Shown here one piece after another: positions 14,148 to 18,469 of a stretch of DNA of 18,469 bases. How positions within the stretch are numbered: position 1 is the first letter of the stretch; the number at the start of each line of letters is the position of its first letter. This stretch comes from an uncultured Lachnospiraceae bacterium. GTDB lineage: Bacteria > Bacillota > Clostridia > Lachnospirales > Lachnospiraceae. Location of the stretch: assembly GCA_910586005.1 (NCBI GenBank), contig CAJUHG010000036.1, positions 2,735-21,203 of the forward strand, read 5' to 3'. Below the pieces are notes generated by a model. That model made no database searches, was not told the DNA's origin, and saw only the letters and a list, made by a program, of their open reading frames with translations. The position numbers were made by a program, and so were the translations under genes.

Positions 14148-14945
14148 ATGAAAAATATAAATGCAATTCTTTTAGTAAGTTTTGGCACTAGATACTTAGA
14201 TAGTAAGCAAAAAACCATTGATAAAATAACAGAAAAGACCATAGAAGCTTTCCCTGACTACAAAATTTATCAGGCATGGACAAGTAAAATACTTATTAAT
14301 CTTTTAAAAGAACAAAATCATTTATTGATACCTACTTTAGAAGAAGTTATAAAAGAAATTATAAAAGATGGAATAGAAACTTTAATTGTACAACCTACCC
14401 ATCTTATAAATGGATTAGAAAATGAAATTATGATAGAAACAATTGTAAAACATGCTCCAACTACATTAAATATTTCTTTTGGTCTTCCTTTACTCAGTAG
14501 TACGAAAGATCAAAGAGCCGCCTTACAAGCCATAATAAAAGAATTTTATGACTTGCCAAAAGACGAGGCCTTAGTGTTGATGGGACATGGCACAACACAT
14601 TATGCCAATTCTGTCTATGCAGCTTTAGACTATATGCTAAAAGATATGGGATATTCTAATTTATTTATGGGAACAGTAGAAGCCTATCCCGATTTAGAAA
14701 CACTAATTCGCCAAGTCACTAAAATTAATCCCAAAAAAATTCACTTAGCTCCCTTTATGTTAGTTGCAGGCGATCATGCAAATCACGACCTCGCAGGTGA
14801 TAACAGAAATTCTTGGAAATCCTTATTTGAAACCGCAGGCTATCAAGTAGAATGTCATCTGAAAGGACTAGGAGAATATGAAGAAATCCAAAAAATTTAT
14901 CTAGAACATTTAAAAGAAGCCATAGAAAAAATAAACAGAAAATAA
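14148..14945 (+). CDS. cbiK: Anaerobic sirohydrochlorin cobaltochelatase CbiK
   Basis: A 265-residue chelatase that would insert Co2+ into (siro/precorrin-2-derived) sirohydrochlorin in the oxygen-independent cobalamin pathway; members can also take other metals in vitro. Landmarks are LVSFGTRY near the N-terminus (9-16), PTHLINGLENE (83-93), LMGHGTTHYAN (144-154), GTVEAYPD (175-182) and APFMLVAGDHANHD (201-214). E91, H147 and H210 fit the metal-binding residues E89, H145 and H207 of Salmonella CbiK. The length matches the bacterial CbiK family, and no export signal is present. AGAGGA precedes the ATG. It is the only fully intact plus-strand gene besides yaaL, has its own promoter and terminator, and has no cob/cbi neighbour in the window. 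Confidence 0.93.
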   Translation: MKNINAILLVSFGTRYLDSKQKTIDKITEKTIEAFPDYKIYQAWTSKILINLLKEQNHLLIPTLEEVIKEIIKDGIETLIVQPTHLINGLENEIMIETIVKHAPTTLNISFGLPLLSSTKDQRAALQAIIKEFYDLPKDEALVLMGHGTTHYANSVYAALDYMLKDMGYSNLFMGTVEAYPDLETLIRQVTKINPKKIHLAPFMLVAGDHANHDLAGDNRNSWKSLFETAGYQVECHLKGLGEYEEIQKIYLEHLKEAIEKINRK

Positions 14946-14988
14946 TTTTACATAACTTCTAACACTGGCAACCATGCACTTATACACG

Positions 14989-15111
14989 TTTACACTTTCA
15001 TGTAAAAAGGTTCCTCGTGTGCTGAGCACAGTCGCTTTCGTGACATATTTTCTCGTGCGCGAGTGCATATATAATTCCTAACAATAGAAAATTCGCAAAG
15101 CGTATTTTCTA
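14989..15111. other. Cluster of inverted repeats downstream of cbiK
   Basis: The 328-bp gap between cbiK and glgB contains, before the terminator, a series of hairpins: TTTACA-6-TGTAAA (14989-15006), TGTGC-TGA-GCACA (15018-15030), CTCG-TGCG-CGAG (15052-15063) and an 11-bp stem with one T-T mismatch, TAGAAAAT-T-CGC-AAA-GCG-T-ATTTTCTA (15085-15111). The two middle ones share CTCGTGyGC and look related. The stretch 15012-15066 is clearly GC-richer than its surroundings. It may be a small mobile intergenic repeat or a structured RNA; no coding potential is evident. Confidence 0.5.
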
Positions 15112-15117
15112 CAGAAT

Positions 15118-15175
15118 AAAAAACAACCCTGAAAGAAGTAAAATTGAAACACTACTTCTTTCAGGACTGCTTTTT
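15118..15175. terminator. Strong bidirectional terminator between cbiK and glgB
   Basis: CCTGAAAGAAGTA (15128-15140), a 12-nt loop, then its exact complement (15153-15165): a perfect 13-bp stem. On the plus strand it is followed by ACTGC and TTTTT (15171-15175); on the minus strand by GTTG and TTTTTT (complement of 15118-15123). It can end both convergent transcripts. Confidence 0.88.
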
Positions 15176-15273
15176 CCCATAATTTTAAACTACAGCTAAC
15201 TAGATGCCATTTCTTCTGCAAGACGATTCTTTCCTTATAACTGCTTTCTGTGAAATTATCTCTTTTTTCATTT

Positions 15274-17166
15274 CTAATAAACAAATATTGCTACACCAAA
15301 TGCTGGCAAAGGATATGCAAAAGAGTATTTCCTATTATCACATTCACTCTTTTCTGCCTTATATACTAATGGTCGTTTCACACCTTCTCCACCATATTTC
15401 TTTTCATCGCTATTAAAAATCAATTTATATTGTTTTTTCAAAGGGACACCCACTCGATAATCTTCTCGTTCCATTGGAGTAAAATTACATATAAACAGAA
15501 GATTATTTTTTCCACTCTTACTTTTTCTTACAAAACTAAAGATACTTCTAAAACAGTCATCTGCATTTATCCATTCAAAATTATCTACTTTACTATCTCC
15601 CTCATACATAGCTGGATATCTGGTATAAATATGAAGCAAATCTTTAAAATATGTCTGAAGTTGAAGGTGTTCTGGTTCTTCTAATAGGAACCAGTCCAAT
15701 TCTCGCTCTTCACTCCACTCTCGAAGTTGTCCAAATTCTTGTCCCATAAATAATAATTTTTTCCCTGGATGCCCTATCATAAATCCATATCCTGCCTTTA
15801 AATTAGCAAATTTATCTTTTCCTAATCCTGGCATTTTATTAATCATAGAACATTTTAAATGTACCACTTCATCATGAGATAATACCAAAATATACTCTTC
15901 ACTTCCATTATAACTCATGGCAAAAGTCATCTTATTATGATTATCTTTTCTGAAATATGGGTCCAACTTCATATAATCCAAAAAGTCATGCATCCAACCC
16001 ATATTCCATTTATAGCTAAAATTCAAACCATCATCTTCTACTTTTCCAGTTACTCTAGGCCAAGCTGTCGATTCTTCTGCAATCATAACTGTTCCAGGAT
16101 TTCTACCCAGAATTAAAGTATTAATATGTTTAAAGAATTCAATTGCTTCTAGATTTTTATTCCCACCATATTTATTAGCTACCCATTGTCCATCTTGTTT
16201 TCCATAATCCAAATACAACATAGATGCCACTGCATCTACACGAAGTCCATCTACATGATAATGCTCAATCCACATAAGTGCACTGCCAATTAAGAAATTC
16301 TTTACTTCATTTTTTCCATAATCAAAAATTTTAGTTCCCCAATCAGGATGCTCTCCTTTTCTAGGATCTGCATATTCATACAAACAAGTTCCATCAAATT
16401 CGGCAAGACCATGGGCATCTCTTGGAAAATGTGCTGGAACCCAATCTAAAATCACACCAATATCATTTTTGTGCAAATAATCTACCAGATATGCAAAGTC
16501 TTCTGGTTTTCCATAACGTGAAGTAGGAGCGTAATAGCCTGTCACCTGATATCCCCAAGAACCGTCAAAAGGATATTCAGAAATTCCCATTAATTCCACA
16601 TGTGTATAACCCATTTCTTTTACATATTCTGTCAATCTTACTGCGAGTTCTCTATAACTATAAAAACCTTCATCTTCTCTACCTGGATGTCTCATCCAAG
16701 AACCAGGATGGACTTCATAAATAGCCATAGGCTGCATATGAATATCTTTGCATGCCTTACGCTTCTCCATCCATTTTTTATCAGTCCATTTAAAAGAATT
16801 AATATCTGTGACAGCAGATGCATTTCCAGGACGAAGCTCTGCATAATTTGCAAATGGGTCAGCTTTATAAAGCTTTTCTCCTTCTGGAGTCTCTATATAA
16901 AATTTATATAAATCTCCTTCTGATGCTTCTGGCACAAAAAGCTCATAAATACCCATTGGTTCTAGCCGTTCCATTTCATTTGCATCTTCTTGCCATTTAT
17001 TAAAAGTTCCTATTACAGATACTTTTTCTGCATTGGGTGCCCATACTGCAAAATATACACCCTTTTTCCCTTTTTCCACAATAGGATGTGCGCCCAATTT
17101 CTTATAAATATCATAATGTGTTGCCTGTCCAAAATAATACATATCTAAATCTGAAAAATGTTCCAT
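15274..17166 (-). CDS. glgB: 1,4-alpha-glucan (glycogen) branching enzyme
   Basis: A 630-residue GH13 branching enzyme that makes alpha-1,6 branches by transferring alpha-1,4 glucan segments. The N-terminal CBM48 module (about 20-120) contains YFAVWAPNAEKVSVIGTFN (38-56). The GH13 barrel carries DWVPAHF (241-247), the nucleophile in DGLRVDAV (Asp311), the acid/base in MIAEEST (Glu364) and the transition-state stabiliser in LSHDEVVH (Asp432). An all-beta C-terminal domain follows and ends AFGVAIFVY. All catalytic residues are present and the length is normal for Firmicutes GlgB. The start at ATG 17166 has AGGAG 8 nt ahead; a GTG three codons earlier abuts that site. It begins 27 bp after the AAA+ gene and is ended by the bidirectional terminator. 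No other glg gene is visible. Confidence 0.95.
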   Translation of the reverse strand: MEHFSDLDMYYFGQATHYDIYKKLGAHPIVEKGKKGVYFAVWAPNAEKVSVIGTFNKWQEDANEMERLEPMGIYELFVPEASEGDLYKFYIETPEGEKLYKADPFANYAELRPGNASAVTDINSFKWTDKKWMEKRKACKDIHMQPMAIYEVHPGSWMRHPGREDEGFYSYRELAVRLTEYVKEMGYTHVELMGISEYPFDGSWGYQVTGYYAPTSRYGKPEDFAYLVDYLHKNDIGVILDWVPAHFPRDAHGLAEFDGTCLYEYADPRKGEHPDWGTKIFDYGKNEVKNFLIGSALMWIEHYHVDGLRVDAVASMLYLDYGKQDGQWVANKYGGNKNLEAIEFFKHINTLILGRNPGTVMIAEESTAWPRVTGKVEDDGLNFSYKWNMGWMHDFLDYMKLDPYFRKDNHNKMTFAMSYNGSEEYILVLSHDEVVHLKCSMINKMPGLGKDKFANLKAGYGFMIGHPGKKLLFMGQEFGQLREWSEERELDWFLLEEPEHLQLQTYFKDLLHIYTRYPAMYEGDSKVDNFEWINADDCFRSIFSFVRKSKSGKNNLLFICNFTPMEREDYRVGVPLKKQYKLIFNSDEKKYGGEGVKRPLVYKAEKSECDNRKYSFAYPLPAFGVAIFVY

Positions 17167-17193
17167 TCCTTCCACTCCTGTTTCTACTACTTT

Positions 17194-18469
17194 TTAATCC
17201 TCAAAATCCTTTTCCCGCAAATACAAATACCCTTCTGGGCTAATTTTTTTTCTACCAAATAATTTTTTCAATCCACCTCTTTCCGCATTGCTGATAGCAT
17301 CATCAACAATTTCCTTTACCTCTGTTAATGTAGTTGCTTCATCCAATTTTTGTATATTGCTAATACGGTTATAAAGTGCTAATATCCCCATATCATCAAT
17401 TTCACATTCCTGTTCTAGCGCATATGCTTTTGCAAATACCACCAATTCATCACTGGTAAATACTGGGATTTTTACTCTTTCTGTAAATTTTTTTGCAAAA
17501 TTTACATTTTGATTTAGGAGTTTTTCCATGTCTTTTCTGGTATCTTCCATAATAATTAGAAGACCCTCTGTATTTTGCTCCATTAGAAAAGATAATTTTC
17601 CAACAGTTTCTTGTGAGATTTCACCTGCTTTTTCAATAATCAAGTATCCTCCAGCCATCTTTTTTATCAATTGATTTAAATCTTTGTGATTTAAGGAATC
17701 TCCTGTAATTCTTCCAACTTTTCCAGTAGAAGATTTATCACTTTTTTGGATTGCTTTAATAATATCTGTCGCTAATACTGTTTTTCCGCTGCCTCGTCCA
17801 CCTGTAATAATAATATTTCCACTAACAGAACTATTATCTTTTCCCTTTCTATGCAAAGCCCCTTCTAACACTTGGCATATTTGTTGTTCCATTCCAACAA
17901 CAGGAACAAAATAAGAAAATATCTTTTTCTGTTCTTCATTTAATTTTTTAATAGGTTCTTCTTCTGGTTCTATTTCTATTTTAGGAATATCTATTTCTAT
18001 TTTAGGAACATAATTTTTCTCTTCCCGAGATGCTTTTGCTGCTTTAAAAACAGATTCTAAATAACTTTCTGCATCTTTTTTTTCTTTTACTAAATGTTCC
18101 TCTATTTCTAAACTTTTTTCTATCACATGTTGATCAATTAAATTTTTCAAAGAATAACTCTTTTCTTCTATTTCTTCTTGCTCTTTCCAATTATCTGAAT
18201 ATTCTTCTATTTCTTGCTCTCCAAATTGTATATCCCATTCCTGATTTTCAGGTTGCACATCCCACTCTTGATTTTCAGGTTGCACATCCCATTCCTGCTT
18301 CTCTAAATTTTCAGATTGTTCTTCTTGTTCTAACTCTTGGAATTGTTCTTCCCATTCTTCCTGTTCTAACTGTTGAGGTTGTTCTTCCCACTCTTCTTGT
18401 TCTAACTCTTGGAATTGTTCTTCCCATTCTTCTTGTTCTAACTCTTGGAATTGTTCTTCCCACTCTTCT
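17194..18469 (-). CDS. CbxX/SpoVK-like AAA+ protein with acidic repeat N-terminus (5' end outside window)
   Basis: The frame is open to the window edge (first full codon at 18468), so the start is not present; a GTG at 18285 lies inside a repeat. In-window residues 1-48 are four 12-residue units of the type EEWEEQFQELEQ; after a 9-residue bridge come QEWDVQPEN units. A charged, coiled-coil-like linker (about 80-175) leads to one AAA+ domain: Walker A GGRGSGKT (223-230), Walker B-like LIIEKA (276-281), a sensor-1 strand GLLIIMEDTRKDMEKLL, then KKFTERVKIPVF and a helical lid. The last pattern fits the CbxX/CfqX/SpoVK group. Walker B normally reads hhhDEA; here it is I-E-K-A, so the catalytic Glu is replaced by Lys. 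Function unknown. The gene lies directly upstream of glgB in the same direction. Confidence 0.75.
   Translation of the reverse strand, partial: EEWEEQFQELEQEEWEEQFQELEQEEWEEQPQQLEQEEWEEQFQELEQEEQSENLEKQEWDVQPENQEWDVQPENQEWDIQFGEQEIEEYSDNWKEQEEIEEKSYSLKNLIDQHVIEKSLEIEEHLVKEKKDAESYLESVFKAAKASREEKNYVPKIEIDIPKIEIEPEEEPIKKLNEEQKKIFSYFVPVVGMEQQICQVLEGALHRKGKDNSSVSGNIIITGGRGSGKTVLATDIIKAIQKSDKSSTGKVGRITGDSLNHKDLNQLIKKMAGGYLIIEKAGEISQETVGKLSFLMEQNTEGLLIIMEDTRKDMEKLLNQNVNFAKKFTERVKIPVFTSDELVVFAKAYALEQECEIDDMGILALYNRISNIQKLDEATTLTEVKEIVDDAISNAERGGLKKLFGRKKISPEGYLYLREKDFED
18244..18468. repeat. 36-bp and 27-bp coding repeats in the AAA+ gene
   Basis: Four 36-base units (18433-18468, 18397-18432, 18361-18396, 18325-18360), probably more beyond the window edge, are followed by 27-base units at 18271-18297 and 18244-18270. 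The units are nearly identical, in frame, and code Glu/Gln/Trp-rich peptides. Confidence 0.9.

Noticed and set aside
15078..15284. A 68-codon minus-strand frame after glgB
   Set aside because: It spans the bidirectional terminator and has no ribosome site or family features.
18283..18285. GTG at 18285 as the start of the AAA+ gene
   Set aside because: The frame stays open with in-phase repeats for 61 more codons to the window edge and the GTG is within a repeat unit without a ribosome site.

Overview
The window looks like chromosomal DNA from a low-GC, motile, spore-forming Clostridia, most likely a Lachnospiraceae relative. The reasons are the AT-rich composition, strong AGGAGG-type ribosome sites, a flagellin-FliS pair behind a very large DUF6240-like protein, BofA and DUF2508/YaaL (Firmicutes markers), a Tad/Flp pilus module, an anaerobic-type cobaltochelatase CbiK and a Firmicutes-type GlgB. 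This is inferred from family recognition; no species is assigned. No rRNA, tRNA, CRISPR array or intact transposase was seen.

Layout. Almost everything is on the minus strand, so biological order runs from high to low coordinates. (1) 18469-15274: the 3' part of an AAA+ protein with an acidic repeat N-terminus, followed after 27 bp by glgB. (2) 15128-15175: a strong bidirectional terminator separates glgB from the convergent plus-strand cbiK; a cluster of GC-richer hairpins lies beside it. (3) A short divergent promoter region (14001-14147) serves cbiK and a patatin-like phospholipase. (4) After about 285 bp containing degenerate 60-bp repeats comes a run of minus-strand genes: a proline-rich repeat protein, a Methyltransf_32-type methyltransferase and an 840-residue membrane-anchored protein. 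(5) Flagellar block: a 1032-residue repeat protein with a FliK-like C-terminus behind a good sigma-28-type promoter, then flagellin, then the chaperone FliS. (6) yaaL (plus strand) converges on fliS and diverges from bofA. (7) 1698-1: a strong promoter, a leader with three 45-bp-period repeats each carrying a Shine-Dalgarno-like core, a TadV/CpaA-type prepilin peptidase, and an overlapping TadZ/CpaE-like gene that runs off the window.

How the genes fit together. Flagellin and FliS form the filament module (FliS keeps flagellin unpolymerised before export), and the upstream large protein probably belongs to the same late flagellar regulon. The tad genes would process and localise a type IVc (Flp) pilus. 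BofA relates to sporulation control. GlgB belongs to glycogen synthesis, and CbiK to cobalt insertion in anaerobic corrin synthesis. The most interesting unexplained items are the leader repeats before the prepilin peptidase and its possible ATT start, the structured block in front of flagellin, the repeat architecture of the 1032-residue protein, the proline-rich repeat protein, and the AAA+ protein with a degenerate Walker B.
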